Positions 31,616 to 41,262 are shown, numbered from the stretch's first letter. The stretch is 41,469 bases of DNA from Streptomyces sp. WM6378 (GCF_001279695.1 NZ_LGDD01000290.1:85053-126521); one strand, 5' to 3'. Notes: generated by a model not told the origin, from the sequence alone. Numbers and translations are program-made.

Positions 31616-34600
31616 CGAGACGACCGCCGAACAGCACGAGGCGGCGAAGAACGAGCCGATAGCCATCGTCGGCATAGGGCTGCGCCTGCCTGGTGGCGCG
31701 GAATCACCCGACGAGTTCGACGCGTTCCTGCGGGCCGGCAAGTCCGGAATCCGGACCATTCCCGAAGACCGCTGGGACGTCGAGGCATTTCGGCCCGAAG
31801 GACCGGACGACAAGGGAAAGATCACCACCACCAGTGGCGGATTCCTCGACCGGATCGACCTGTTCGACGCCCCGTTCTTCAACATCTCCCCCAAGGAGGC
31901 CCGCTACATAGATCCCCAGCAGCGGATCGTCCTGGAAACCGCCTGGCAGGCCCTGGAACAGGCCGGCATCGACCCGACGCCGCTGCGCCGCGGCACCGGC
32001 GGCGTCTACATGGGCGTCAGCTCCTTCGACTACGGCCTGCACATGGGCGCGCTGCCCTACGAGGAGCTGGACGGGCACCTCGCGGCCGGCAGCCCGATCT
32101 TCGCGATCGCCGGCCGGGTGTCGTACTTCCTGGGCTGGCGCGGCCCCAGCGTCTGTGTCGACAGCGCCTGCTCGTCGTCGCTGAGCGCGCTGCACCTGGC
32201 GGTGCAGGGGCTGCGCGCGGGCGAGTGCGAGATCGCGCTGTGCGGCGGCGTGAACGCCGTGCACCACCCCAGCTTCATGGTCATGTTCTCGCACGGCCAG
32301 ATGCTCGCCTCCGACGGCAAGTGCAAGACCTTCGACGAGTCGGCGGACGGCTATTCGCGCGCCGAGGGCTGCGGCGTGCTGGTCCTCAAGCGTCTGTCCG
32401 ACGCCCAGCGCGACGGCGACAACATCGTCGCCCTGATCCGCGGCACCGCGATCGGCCAGGACGGCGACAGCGCCGGGCTCACCGTGCCGCACGGCCCCGC
32501 CCAGGAACTCGTCATCGGCCAGGCCCTGGCCGCCGCCGGGCTCACCCCCGACCAGATCCAGTACGTGGAGGCGCACGGCACCGGCACCCCGCTGGGCGAC
32601 CCCATCGAACTCGGCGCCATCAGCAACGTGTTCGCGAAGTCCCACACCCACGAGGAGCCGCTCGTCGTCGGCTCGGTGAAGACCAACATCGGGCACATGG
32701 AGCCGGCCTCCGGCATCGTCGGCGTGATCAAGACCGCGCTCCAGCTGCGCTCCAGCACCATCTACCCCCACCTGAACTTCACCGAGCCCTCCCGCCGCAT
32801 CCCGTGGGCCACCTACCCGGTGACCGTGCCCACCGAGGTGCTGCCGTGGAAGGCCGAGACGCGGCGCGCCGTCGTCAACAGCTTCGGGTTCGCGGGCACC
32901 ATCGCCGCGACCGTCCTCGAACAGGCCCCGGCGCCGGACACGGTGCCGCCCGCCCCCCAACCCGCCGCACCGGGCGGGGTGTTCACGCTGTCCGGCAAGA
33001 ACACCGCCGGGCTGCGGCGGCAGGCCGAGAACTACCGGCACTTCCTCGACACCACGCCCGACCTGGACATCGCCCGCCTGTGCTACACCACCAACGTCGG
33101 CCGGGCCCACTTCGGCCACCGGCTCGCGGGCGCCGTCAACACCCCCGCCGACCTGGCCAAACTCCTCGACTCCGCGCTCGGCGACGAGCAGCCCGCCACA
33201 CCCTCCGTCCGCAAGGTCGCCTTCCTGTTCGGCGGGCAGGGCACCCAGTACGCGGGCATGGGCGCAGCGCTCTACGAGCGGTACCCGGTCTTCCGCGACC
33301 TGGTGGACGAGTGCGACCGCCTCTTCGCGCCCCATCTGACCGCGTCCGTACGGGAGTTGATCCTCGGCACCGCCAAGGACGCGAGCCTCCTGGACCAGAC
33401 CGGCTACACCCAGCCGGCCCTGTTCACCTTCGAGTACGCACTGGCCCGGCTGTGGATGTCGTGGGGCGTCCAGCCCAGCGTCCTGATGGGCCACAGCATC
33501 GGCGAGGTCGCCGCCGCCGCGGTCGCCGGGCTCTTCTCGCTGCCGGACGCCGTCACGCTGGTCGCCACCCGCGCACGCCTGATGCAGTCGGTGCGGACGG
33601 CCGGCGGGATGGCCGCGGTCGCGCTGGCGCAGGAGGAGGTCACGGCGCTGCTCGACGGCCGCCCGGGCCTCGCGCTCGCCGCGGTCAACGCGCCCGACCA
33701 GTGCGTGGTCTCGGGCGTGGCCGACGAGCTCGATGCGCTCTGCGCCGAGCTGCGCGAACGCGGGGTGAAGGTCGACGCGCTGGCCGTGTCGCACGCCTTC
33801 CACTCCCCCCTGATGGCCGAGGTGTTCGACGAGTTCCGGGCGGCGGTGGCCGGGCTCACCTTCCACCAGCCCGAGTTCCCCCTCATCTCCAACACCACCG
33901 GCACGCTCGGCAGGTTCAGTGAGCTCGGCACCCCCGACTACTGGGTGCGCCACATCGGCGAGCCGGTGCTCTTCCTGTCCGGCATCCGGGCCGTCGAACA
34001 GCGCGGCCGGCACGCCTTCGTCGAGATCGGCCCCTCGACCGCGCTCACCGCCCTGGCCAAGCGCTGCATCAGCGCGGAGGACCACCACTGGGTGCCCAGC
34101 GTCCGCAAGCGCGACCCGCGCGGCGACACCATGCTGCGCAGCCTCGCCTCGCTGTACACGGCCGGGGTCTCCGTGTCGTGGACGGGCGTCCACGCGGACC
34201 GGGCGCTGCCGAAGATGCAGTTGCCCACGTACGCCTTCGAACGCAAGCGGTACTGGCTGCCCGCCACCTCCCCGCGGACCCCCGCGGCCCAGGGCGCGAG
34301 CCGGCACCCGCTGCTCGGCCGGTCCGTGACCTCCTCCCAACTGGCGGACGGAATACGGGAGTTCACCGCCGAGTACACGGTCGGCCAGCCTGCGTTCCTG
34401 GCCGGGCACGACGGCCCGGACGGGCCGGTGCTGCCGACCGGAGCGTACGTCGAGATGCTGCTCGCCCTGCGGGACGCCGTGTACGGCGAGACCCGCGGCG
34501 CCCTGCTCGACGTGACGCTGCACGAGCCGCTGCCGCTGCCCGAGGAGACCGCCGTCGCGCTCCGCACCCGGCTGCTTCCCCAGGACGGGGGCGAGGCCCG

Positions 34601-37445
34601 CGTCGAGGTGGTCAGCGGTCCCGCCGGTCAGGAGTTGCTGCACGCCACCGCGCGCCTCGCCGCACCGGGCGAGCGCGCCGACGGACCGGACGCGACGCTG
34701 CTGGCGCTCGCCGAGGCACCCGGCGAGACCGAGGAACGTGTCGACGGCGAGGACATCTACACCGACTTCGCGTCCGTAGGGCGCCGCTACGGCGCGCGCT
34801 ACCAGCTGCTCACCGAGGTGTCCCGTCACCAACAGGGCGTCCTGACAGCCGAGTTGACGAGCCGGGACGCCTCGGCGCTCGAACATCTGCCGGTCGAGGT
34901 CCTGGAGTGCGCCGTGCAGGCCGCGGTGGCCCTGGACGGCACGAGCCCGGCGTTCGCCCCGGCGCGGCTCGGCAGCGTACGGCTGTTCAGGAAGCCCCGC
35001 GGAGAGCGGCTGCGCGTGGTGGCGCGGCTCACCACGGCCTTCGCCGCCGACGAGCGGCACGCCGATGTCCTGCTGCTCGACGGCGACTCCCCCGTGGCCG
35101 AGCTGCGCGACGTGGTGCTGGCCCGTCCCGGGCGCCCCGACGAGCGGTCCTCGTTCCTGCACCGCCTCAGCTGGCTCCGGCACAGCGCGACCCCCCGGAG
35201 CGACCCGGCGGACCGGCACGTCCTGGTCCTCGGCGGCGAGCCCGACCGGCTCGCGGCCGCCGAGACCTCCGGGGTGCGGCTGACCCGCCTGGCCGGTACC
35301 GACGCGCTGCCCGACGCGCTCGCCGACCCCTCGGTGACCGACGTGTGCTGGTTCTGGCGGCCGGACGGGAGGCCGATGTCGGCCGCCGTGCTGCGCGCCG
35401 AAGCCGAGCGCAACTACCGCGACCTGCTGGCCGTCGTGACCGCGCTGACCGGCGCGGGACCGAACACGGCGCCGCGGCTGTGGCTGGTCACCGAGCGCGC
35501 GCAGTGGCTGCCGCAGGACCGTCCCGGCACCGGCGAGCAGCTGGCCGCGGCGACCCTGTGGGGCTTCGGGCACGTCCTGCTCAACGAATACCCGCGCTAC
35601 CGCGCCACGTTGGTCGACCTGCCCGAGGGCGCCGACCTCGGAGTGCTGGCCGCGGAGTGGCGGGCGGCGGACACCGGCGACTTCCAGATCGCCCACCGGG
35701 ACGGCCGGCGGTATGTGCGCCGGATCCTGGCCGGCGAGTCGACGCCCGCCTGGAGCGGCGGGTTCGAGGTGCGGGCACCGGAGTCCGGCGACGCAACCGG
35801 CCTCCGCCCGGTCGCGGCCGAGGACGTTCCTCCCGGCCCGGGCCAGGTCCAGCTCCTCGTGCACACCGCGGCCGTGCGGCCCGGCGAGGCGGACGCGGCC
35901 GACGCCGCGGACACCCCGGTGGCGCTCGGCTCCGGATGCAGCGGCACGGTCCTCGCGGTCGGCGACGGCGTCGTGGAGTTCGCCGCCGGCGACCGGGTCA
36001 TCACCTGCCACCGGGGCACCCTGCGCCGGACGGTCACCGTCGCGGCCGCGGCCGTGGCCCCGGTCCCCGACGGCATGGACCTTGAAGCGGCCGCCGCCCT
36101 CCCGGTCACCTACGTCACCGATCACCGGGCCGCGAACGCGGACGACTCCGAGCAGTCCGCGGGCCGGGCGCTGCGCGACGTGGCCGCTTCCGTGGCCCGT
36201 GGCGACCTCCCGGCCGTGCACACCCTCGCCTTCGCCCTCGACGAGGCCGACGAAGCACTGGTGACGGACCGTCAGGAAGGCGCCGCACAGCCGGTGGTGA
36301 CCCTGGCGCCCACCCCGGCCGCTTCCGATAGTCCGGCGGCCACTCCCGTCGTACGTCCCGACCGCACCTATCTGATCAGCGGCGGCCTCGGCGGCCTCGG
36401 CCTGGTCACCGCGACGAAGCTGGCCGACCTCGGCGCCCGGCACCTGGTGCTCGTCAGCCGGAGCGGGCGGCCCACGCCCGAGGCCGAGCCGGTCCTGGAA
36501 GCACTCGCGAAGCGCTGCGAGATCGTGCTCGCCCGGGCCGACCTGGGCGACGCCGCCGATGTCGACAGGCTCTTCGCCGAGATCCGGGGCGGCCGGGTCC
36601 CGCTGGGCGGCATCGTGCACGCGGCGGGCCGCGCGGGCAGCTCCCTGATCGGCAACCTGACCTGGGGGGCCATCGACGAACAGCTCCAGGCCCAGGCGTA
36701 CGGCGGCTGGCTGCTGCACGAGGCCAGCCTGGACGTCCCCGATCTCGACTTCTTCGTCGTGCACTCCTCGATCGCCGCGGTCGTCGGCGGCTCGACGCAG
36801 GCGCACTACGCCGCGGCCTTCGCCTTCCTCGACGGCCTGGTCGCCTGGCGGACCCGGCAGGGGCTGCCCGCGCAGGCGACGAACTGGGGCATGTGGTCCC
36901 GGGTCGGCATGTCCGCCCGCCTCGACGAGAACCTGGCGCGCGAGCTGGAACGTACCGGCATGCGGTTCTTCTCCCCGGCCAGGGCGCTGCGCACGATGGA
37001 GCGCCTGCTGCCCGCGCCCGCGCCGCAGTACGTGGCCGGCGAGTGGGACTGGGACCGGTTCGTGTCCCTGAACCCGCTGGACAACGCGCTGTACGCGCGG
37101 CTGCTCGGCGGCCGGGACGCCGCCTCGGGGGACCAGCCGGCCGGGCGGCCCGCCGTCGACCTGAGCGCCCTGGTCGCCAAGCCGAAGCCGGAACGCGTGG
37201 CCGTGGTCGGCCAGGTGGTCCTGGCGAGCGTGGCGGCGGCGCTGCACGCGGAGGAAGAGGAGGAGATCGACCCGACCACGGAATTCGTGTCGCTGGGGCT
37301 CGACTCGCTGATGGCACTGGAACTCAAGACCAGTCTCGAATCGGTCTTCAAGGTCGCGCTGCCCGCATCCCTCGCCTTCGACTTCCCCTCCCCGCAGCTC
37401 CTCACGGAGTTCCTCGACGCGCAGCTCGTTCCGCAGACCGGCTGA
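31605..37445 (+). CDS. Type I polyketide synthase module KS-AT-DH*-ER*-KR*-ACP
   Basis: The 1946-residue protein has: KS (about 18-445) with Cys189, His324 and His364 intact; AT (about 535-850) with GHSIGE (Ser631) and HAFHS (730-734), the malonyl-CoA signature; DH-like (about 905-1180) with His935 in GHDGPDGPVLP but Glu1101 where the catalytic Asp is expected; a KR structural half (about 1190-1380); an ER remnant (about 1387-1550) lacking its nucleotide-binding fold; KR (1588-1760) with GGLGGLG, Ser1722 and Tyr1735 but Gln1697 in place of the catalytic Lys; and an ACP with GLDSL (Ser1901). No docking or TE domain. It would elongate an acyl chain with malonyl-CoA, with doubtful reduction. GAGGCGTGCA precedes ATG 31605. 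Confidence 0.92.
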   Translation: MSRDETTAEQHEAAKNEPIAIVGIGLRLPGGAESPDEFDAFLRAGKSGIRTIPEDRWDVEAFRPEGPDDKGKITTTSGGFLDRIDLFDAPFFNISPKEARYIDPQQRIVLETAWQALEQAGIDPTPLRRGTGGVYMGVSSFDYGLHMGALPYEELDGHLAAGSPIFAIAGRVSYFLGWRGPSVCVDSACSSSLSALHLAVQGLRAGECEIALCGGVNAVHHPSFMVMFSHGQMLASDGKCKTFDESADGYSRAEGCGVLVLKRLSDAQRDGDNIVALIRGTAIGQDGDSAGLTVPHGPAQELVIGQALAAAGLTPDQIQYVEAHGTGTPLGDPIELGAISNVFAKSHTHEEPLVVGSVKTNIGHMEPASGIVGVIKTALQLRSSTIYPHLNFTEPSRRIPWATYPVTVPTEVLPWKAETRRAVVNSFGFAGTIAATVLEQAPAPDTVPPAPQPAAPGGVFTLSGKNTAGLRRQAENYRHFLDTTPDLDIARLCYTTNVGRAHFGHRLAGAVNTPADLAKLLDSALGDEQPATPSVRKVAFLFGGQGTQYAGMGAALYERYPVFRDLVDECDRLFAPHLTASVRELILGTAKDASLLDQTGYTQPALFTFEYALARLWMSWGVQPSVLMGHSIGEVAAAAVAGLFSLPDAVTLVATRARLMQSVRTAGGMAAVALAQEEVTALLDGRPGLALAAVNAPDQCVVSGVADELDALCAELRERGVKVDALAVSHAFHSPLMAEVFDEFRAAVAGLTFHQPEFPLISNTTGTLGRFSELGTPDYWVRHIGEPVLFLSGIRAVEQRGRHAFVEIGPSTALTALAKRCISAEDHHWVPSVRKRDPRGDTMLRSLASLYTAGVSVSWTGVHADRALPKMQLPTYAFERKRYWLPATSPRTPAAQGASRHPLLGRSVTSSQLADGIREFTAEYTVGQPAFLAGHDGPDGPVLPTGAYVEMLLALRDAVYGETRGALLDVTLHEPLPLPEETAVALRTRLLPQDGGEARVEVVSGPAGQELLHATARLAAPGERADGPDATLLALAEAPGETEERVDGEDIYTDFASVGRRYGARYQLLTEVSRHQQGVLTAELTSRDASALEHLPVEVLECAVQAAVALDGTSPAFAPARLGSVRLFRKPRGERLRVVARLTTAFAADERHADVLLLDGDSPVAELRDVVLARPGRPDERSSFLHRLSWLRHSATPRSDPADRHVLVLGGEPDRLAAAETSGVRLTRLAGTDALPDALADPSVTDVCWFWRPDGRPMSAAVLRAEAERNYRDLLAVVTALTGAGPNTAPRLWLVTERAQWLPQDRPGTGEQLAAATLWGFGHVLLNEYPRYRATLVDLPEGADLGVLAAEWRAADTGDFQIAHRDGRRYVRRILAGESTPAWSGGFEVRAPESGDATGLRPVAAEDVPPGPGQVQLLVHTAAVRPGEADAADAADTPVALGSGCSGTVLAVGDGVVEFAAGDRVITCHRGTLRRTVTVAAAAVAPVPDGMDLEAAAALPVTYVTDHRAANADDSEQSAGRALRDVAASVARGDLPAVHTLAFALDEADEALVTDRQEGAAQPVVTLAPTPAASDSPAATPVVRPDRTYLISGGLGGLGLVTATKLADLGARHLVLVSRSGRPTPEAEPVLEALAKRCEIVLARADLGDAADVDRLFAEIRGGRVPLGGIVHAAGRAGSSLIGNLTWGAIDEQLQAQAYGGWLLHEASLDVPDLDFFVVHSSIAAVVGGSTQAHYAAAFAFLDGLVAWRTRQGLPAQATNWGMWSRVGMSARLDENLARELERTGMRFFSPARALRTMERLLPAPAPQYVAGEWDWDRFVSLNPLDNALYARLLGGRDAASGDQPAGRPAVDLSALVAKPKPERVAVVGQVVLASVAAALHAEEEEEIDPTTEFVSLGLDSLMALELKTSLESVFKVALPASLAFDFPSPQLLTEFLDAQLVPQTG

Positions 37446-37482
37446 TCCGGCCGACCGCGACCTACCACCTTCGGAGGAGTAC

Positions 37483-39147
37483 ATGGACGAGGCCAGTCAG
37501 TGGACGTTGTTCGCATCGTCCGCCGCGCACGCCCGCGACCGCGCGGACCACCCGGCCGTCATCTGCCAGGGCCGCCGCACCAGTTACGCGCAGCTGCACC
37601 TGATGAGCAACCGTGCGGCGCACGCCCTGCGGGCGGCCGGGGTGGGACGCGGGAACCGGGTGGCCTGGCTCGGCCGGGAGTCGGAGTACTACTACACCGT
37701 CGTCCTCGCCTGCGCGAAGGCCGGTGCGGTGCTCGTGCCGGTCAACTGGCGGCTCACCCCCCGCGAGGCGGACCACATCCTGCGGGACTCCGGCGCCAAG
37801 GTCCTGTTCGTGGACGGGGAGTTCCTGCCGGTCGCCGAGCGGGTGCAGCCCACGCTGCCCGCGCTCGACACACTGGTGGAGATCGACCGTACCGGCGACG
37901 AGGACCCGGGCTCCGGGCTGCGGATGTGGTGGGCCACGGCGCCGGACGACGACCTGGATCCGGGGACCGGTCCCGGCGACGCGGTCGTGCAGATCTACAC
38001 CAGTGGCACCACCGGCCTGCCCAAGGGAGCCGTGGTGCCGCACCGCAGCTTCTTCACGCTGCCCGCCGCGATGCGCGAGGCGGGCCTGGACTGGGTCGAC
38101 TGGCTGCCCGACGACGTGAACCTGATCTCCCTGCCGGGCCTGGGCACCGCGGGCACGGCCTGGTTCTGGCAGGGCTTCAACGCCGGCCTCACCAACGTCG
38201 TCATGCGCATGTTCGTACCGCAGGACGCGGTACGCCTCATCGAGACGCTCGGCGTGACCACCACCTTCGCCGCGCCCGCCATGCTCCGGATGATGCTGGA
38301 CGAACGCGGGGCGGGACCGGAGGCCTTCGCCTCGATGCGCAAGGTCTACTACGGCGGGGAGCCCATCTCCACGCAGCTGCTGACCCGCTGCCTGGAGGTG
38401 TTCCGCTGTCAGTTCACCCAGATCTACGGCAGCACGGAGACCGCCAGTGTGCCGGTGTGCCTGCCGCCCGAGGACCACGTCCCGGGCAGCCCGCTGCTCC
38501 GCTCGGCGGGCCGGGTGTGCCCCGGCGTCGAGCTGAAGATCGTCGACGACGAGGGCCGGCCGCTGCCCGCCGGGGAGATCGGACAGATCTGCATCCGCAC
38601 CCCCTCCCGCATGCTCGGGTACTGGAACCGGCCCGACGCCAACGCCAAGACCCTGCGCGACGGCTGGCTGTTCATGGGCGACAACGGCTACCTCGACGCG
38701 GACGGCTACCTCTACGTCTGCGACCGGATCAACGACACGATCATCGTCGCCGGGCAGAACATCTACCCCGCCGAGATCGAGAAGGAGCTCGCCGAGCACC
38801 CCGCGGTCGCCGAGAGCGCGGTGGTCGGCATGGCCGACGCCCGCTGGGGCGAGGCGGTGCACGCCTGCGTCGTGCTCCGGCCGGGCGAGCAGGTGACCCC
38901 GCGCGAACTGATGCTCTTCCTGCGCGGCCGGGTCGCCGACTACAAGATTCCCTCCGCCTACCACTTCGTGGCGACGCTCGACCGCAATCCCGCCGGGAAG
39001 GTCCTGCGCCGCGTGGTCCGGGAGGGGCTGAACAACCGGCGGCCCGCGGCGCGAGCGGGCACCCGCGCGGCCGCACCCGGCACCGCGCCGGCCGAGAAGA
39101 CCGATGTTGCCGAGAAAACCGATGTTATGGAAGGAACTCCACGATGA
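37483..39147 (+). CDS. Class I adenylate-forming acyl-CoA/acyl-ACP ligase
   Basis: The 554-residue protein has P-loop YTSGTTGLPKG (from 172), YYGGEPIS, YGSTETASVP, the hinge GDNGYLDADGYLYVCDRINDTI and the catalytic lysine K506 in NPAGKVLRR. It activates a carboxylic acid with ATP and transfers it to CoA or to a carrier such as the discrete ACP. The C-terminal 40 residues are an Ala/Thr-rich tail (EKTDVAEKTDV repeat). Strong CGGAGGAGTAC ribosome site, 37 bp after the PKS; its stop overlaps the thioesterase start (ATGA). Most likely it loads the PKS starter unit; chain type (fatty or aryl) is not clear from sequence. Confidence 0.9.
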   Translation: MDEASQWTLFASSAAHARDRADHPAVICQGRRTSYAQLHLMSNRAAHALRAAGVGRGNRVAWLGRESEYYYTVVLACAKAGAVLVPVNWRLTPREADHILRDSGAKVLFVDGEFLPVAERVQPTLPALDTLVEIDRTGDEDPGSGLRMWWATAPDDDLDPGTGPGDAVVQIYTSGTTGLPKGAVVPHRSFFTLPAAMREAGLDWVDWLPDDVNLISLPGLGTAGTAWFWQGFNAGLTNVVMRMFVPQDAVRLIETLGVTTTFAAPAMLRMMLDERGAGPEAFASMRKVYYGGEPISTQLLTRCLEVFRCQFTQIYGSTETASVPVCLPPEDHVPGSPLLRSAGRVCPGVELKIVDDEGRPLPAGEIGQICIRTPSRMLGYWNRPDANAKTLRDGWLFMGDNGYLDADGYLYVCDRINDTIIVAGQNIYPAEIEKELAEHPAVAESAVVGMADARWGEAVHACVVLRPGEQVTPRELMLFLRGRVADYKIPSAYHFVATLDRNPAGKVLRRVVREGLNNRRPAARAGTRAAAPGTAPAEKTDVAEKTDVMEGTPR

Positions 39148-39935
39148 GCACCTCGATCGCCCAGAAGATGTCCAGGCAGGGCCAGTGGTTCCAGCCGGCC
39201 GAGGCCGATCCCGACGCCTCGATCCGCCTGCTGCTGTTCCCGCACGCGGGCAGCGGGGCCATCATCTACCGCGACTGGCCCGAACTGCTGCCGCGGGACA
39301 TCGGCGCCCAGGCCCTGACCCTGCCGGGCCGTCAGGAGCGGCGCGGCGAGCAGGCCTTCACCGAGTGGGAGCCGCTGGTGGAGGGCCTGTACGAGGCGGT
39401 GCTCGCCACGAACGACAACCGGCCCTTCGCGTTCTACGGTCACTGCCTCGGCGCGCAGCTCGCCTACGAGCTGGCCGTGCGCATGGAGAAGGACGGCGTC
39501 CAGGGGCCGTTGATGGTGGGCATGTCCGGCTGGGCTCCCAAGGGCTTCTTCTGCCCGACCGAGGAGCACATCGAGATGCCCACGGACGAGCTGATCAGCT
39601 GGATCAAGCGGCTCGGATCGTTCCCCGCCGACATCTACGACAACCCCGAGATGCTCGCCATGGTCATCCCCGCGCTCCGCTCCGACCTGTCGGTGGCCGC
39701 GCAGCGCAAGGACCACGGCGCCCTGGTGCCGTGCCCGCTGGTGTCCTACGGCGGCAAGAACGACGGGCTGCAGGAGGAGGACGACGCGTTCCAGTCCTGG
39801 GTCCCGCGCAGCCCGCAGTACCTGGGGCACCGCGAGTACCCCGGCGGCCACTTCTTCATCGACAGCCACGCCGAGGCCATCACGCAGGACTTCTGCAGCC
39901 ACCTGTACCGGCTGGCGGCGGCCGCGAAGAACTGA
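39144..39935 (+). CDS. Type II thioesterase with Cys nucleophile
   Basis: The 263-residue protein has FPHAGSGAIIYRDWPELLP, TLPGRQERRGE, the elbow FYGHCLGAQLAYELA, GKNDGLQEED (Asp207) and YPGGHFFI (His236), all typical of RifR-type editing thioesterases. The nucleophile is Cys101, where the family usually has Ser. Cys thioesterases are known in some assembly lines and favour transfer to amines over hydrolysis. Its ATG overlaps the ligase stop by 4 bp, so it belongs to the ACP-PKS-ligase operon. Since the PKS has no TE, it may release the chain as well as proofread. Confidence 0.88.
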   Translation: MSTSIAQKMSRQGQWFQPAEADPDASIRLLLFPHAGSGAIIYRDWPELLPRDIGAQALTLPGRQERRGEQAFTEWEPLVEGLYEAVLATNDNRPFAFYGHCLGAQLAYELAVRMEKDGVQGPLMVGMSGWAPKGFFCPTEEHIEMPTDELISWIKRLGSFPADIYDNPEMLAMVIPALRSDLSVAAQRKDHGALVPCPLVSYGGKNDGLQEEDDAFQSWVPRSPQYLGHREYPGGHFFIDSHAEAITQDFCSHLYRLAAAAKN

Positions 39936-39952
39936 CCTGACGCACCATCAAA

Positions 39953-39991
39953 TCCCTTCGGCTCGGCCCGAAACCGGCCGCGCCGAAGGGA
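39953..39991 (+). terminator. Hairpin after the thioesterase gene
   Basis: TCCCTTCGGC (39953-39962) and GCCGAAGGGA (39982-39991) form a perfect 10-bp stem with an inner CGGCC/GGCCG pairing, 17 bp past the stop. Probable end of the ACP-PKS-ligase-thioesterase transcript. Confidence 0.6.
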
Positions 39992-40006
39992 GCCCGCTCG
40001 CTTGGG

Positions 40007-40109
40007 GTGCTTACGGCGTAAGCGCTCTTGGGCATCGCGGCCGGGCCAGTGCTTACGGCGTAAGCACCCCAGCGTGATGCGGCCGAGCAAGTGCTTACCG
40101 CGTAAGCAC
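40007..40109. repeat. Three 19-bp palindromes with exact 42-bp period
   Basis: GTGCTTACGGCGTAAGCGC (40007-40025), GTGCTTACGGCGTAAGCAC (40049-40067) and GTGCTTACCGCGTAAGCAC (40091-40109) begin exactly 42 bp apart. The second is a perfect GTGCTTAC/GTAAGCAC dyad. TTAC-N3-GTAA cores resemble TetR-family operators. The intervening 23-bp sequences are not repeated. The array precedes the monooxygenase gene by about 100 bp. Confidence 0.75.
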
Positions 40110-40209
40110 CCAGGCACTCCGGCCGGGCGCAGGGCACCGCACCCGCCGCAGGAGCGTGGTCGTCCCGGCCCCGGCGTCCGACCGACCCGCACACCGAAGG
40201 AGCACCCCC

Positions 40210-41187
40210 ATGCCCCCAACTCCCCGGCCGCACATCGGGGTTCTGCTGCCGACCCGGGAGCAGGCCATGCTCGGCGCGCTCGACGCGGGCGGCCTGATCG
40301 AGTTCGCCACCGAGGCCGAGCTGCTCGGCTTCGACTCCCTGTGGGTCGGCGACTCCCTGGTCGCCCGGCCCCGCCTGGACCCGCTGATCGTGCTGTCCGC
40401 CGTGGCCGCCGCCACCCACCGGATCGCACTCGGCACCGCGGCCCTCACCCCGGCCCTGCGCCACCCGCTGATCGGCGCGAACATGATCACCAGCCTCGAC
40501 CACATGGCGGGCGGCCGGCTCAGCCTCGCCCTGGGGTCCGGCTTCCCCATCCCCGAGACCGAGCGGGAGTTCGCCGCCGTCGGCGCCTCCTACACCGGAC
40601 GCGCCGGGCGCCTGGACGAGATCGTCGAGCTGTGGCGCCGCACGTGGCGCAGCGGCGAGCCCGGCGCCCCGAACGACTTCGAGGGCCGCTACCTCAGCGC
40701 CGAGGACCTGGACCGGCTGTGCCCGCCGGTGCGCGAGGACGGCCCGCCGCTGTGGCTGGCCGGCAGCGACACCCCGGCCGTGCTGCGCCGGGTGGCCGGA
40801 AAGTACGACGGCTGGATGCCGTTCCTGCCGTCCGTGCCCGCGTACGGCAGGGCCTGGCGGCAGATCGAGGAGCTCCGCGAGGAAGCGGGCAGGCCGCAGG
40901 GCGCGATCACTCCCGCGCTGTACGCCACCATCAACGTGAACCCGGACGAGACGGCGGCCAAGAACGAGCTGGAGCACTACGTCCAGGGCTACTACAAGAA
41001 CACCCTGGCCGGCATGGCCGAGATCCAGGCGTACGGCTGGGGTTCCGCCGAGCGCTGCGCCGACTGGCTGGCCGGCTACGTCCGTTCCGGCGCGCGGCAC
41101 ATCATCATCCGGATCGGCTCGATGGCCCCCGAGAAACAGCTGAAGGAAGTCGCGGAGACCGTGCTTCCCGCCCTCCGCGGCGCCTGA
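40210..41187 (+). CDS. Luciferase-like (LLM) flavin-dependent monooxygenase
   Basis: The 325-residue protein has the bacterial-luciferase TIM-barrel pattern: HIGVLLPTREQAM, EAELLGFDSLWVGDSLVARPRLDPLIVLSAVAAAT, RIALGTAALTPALRHPLI, RLSLALGSGFP and AGKYDGWMPFLP. It would use reduced FMN or F420. ATG 40210 with AAGGAG is clear; the ORF extends to 40156 without similarity. It follows a terminator and the three-palindrome array, so it likely starts its own transcript with the carboxylase gene 75 bp downstream. Likely a tailoring oxidation in the pathway; substrate unknown. Confidence 0.87.
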   Translation: MPPTPRPHIGVLLPTREQAMLGALDAGGLIEFATEAELLGFDSLWVGDSLVARPRLDPLIVLSAVAAATHRIALGTAALTPALRHPLIGANMITSLDHMAGGRLSLALGSGFPIPETEREFAAVGASYTGRAGRLDEIVELWRRTWRSGEPGAPNDFEGRYLSAEDLDRLCPPVREDGPPLWLAGSDTPAVLRRVAGKYDGWMPFLPSVPAYGRAWRQIEELREEAGRPQGAITPALYATINVNPDETAAKNELEHYVQGYYKNTLAGMAEIQAYGWGSAERCADWLAGYVRSGARHIIIRIGSMAPEKQLKEVAETVLPALRGA

Positions 41188-41262
41188 CCCCCAGTCCGGC
41201 GGGCGGCCCATTCCCCCGTGCCGCCCGCCTCTGCCGTACCGAACGAAGGGAAGCGCCCCACC

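Noticed and set aside
31704..37484. 1926-codon open frame antisense to the PKS
   Set aside because: Mirror frame of a clear PKS; composition is typical of Streptomyces antisense frames.
39966..40170. Repeated peptide CLRRKH (plus strand) and YAVST (minus strand) before the monooxygenase gene
   Set aside because: The 14-residue periodicity simply reflects the 42-bp palindromes; no start with ribosome site.
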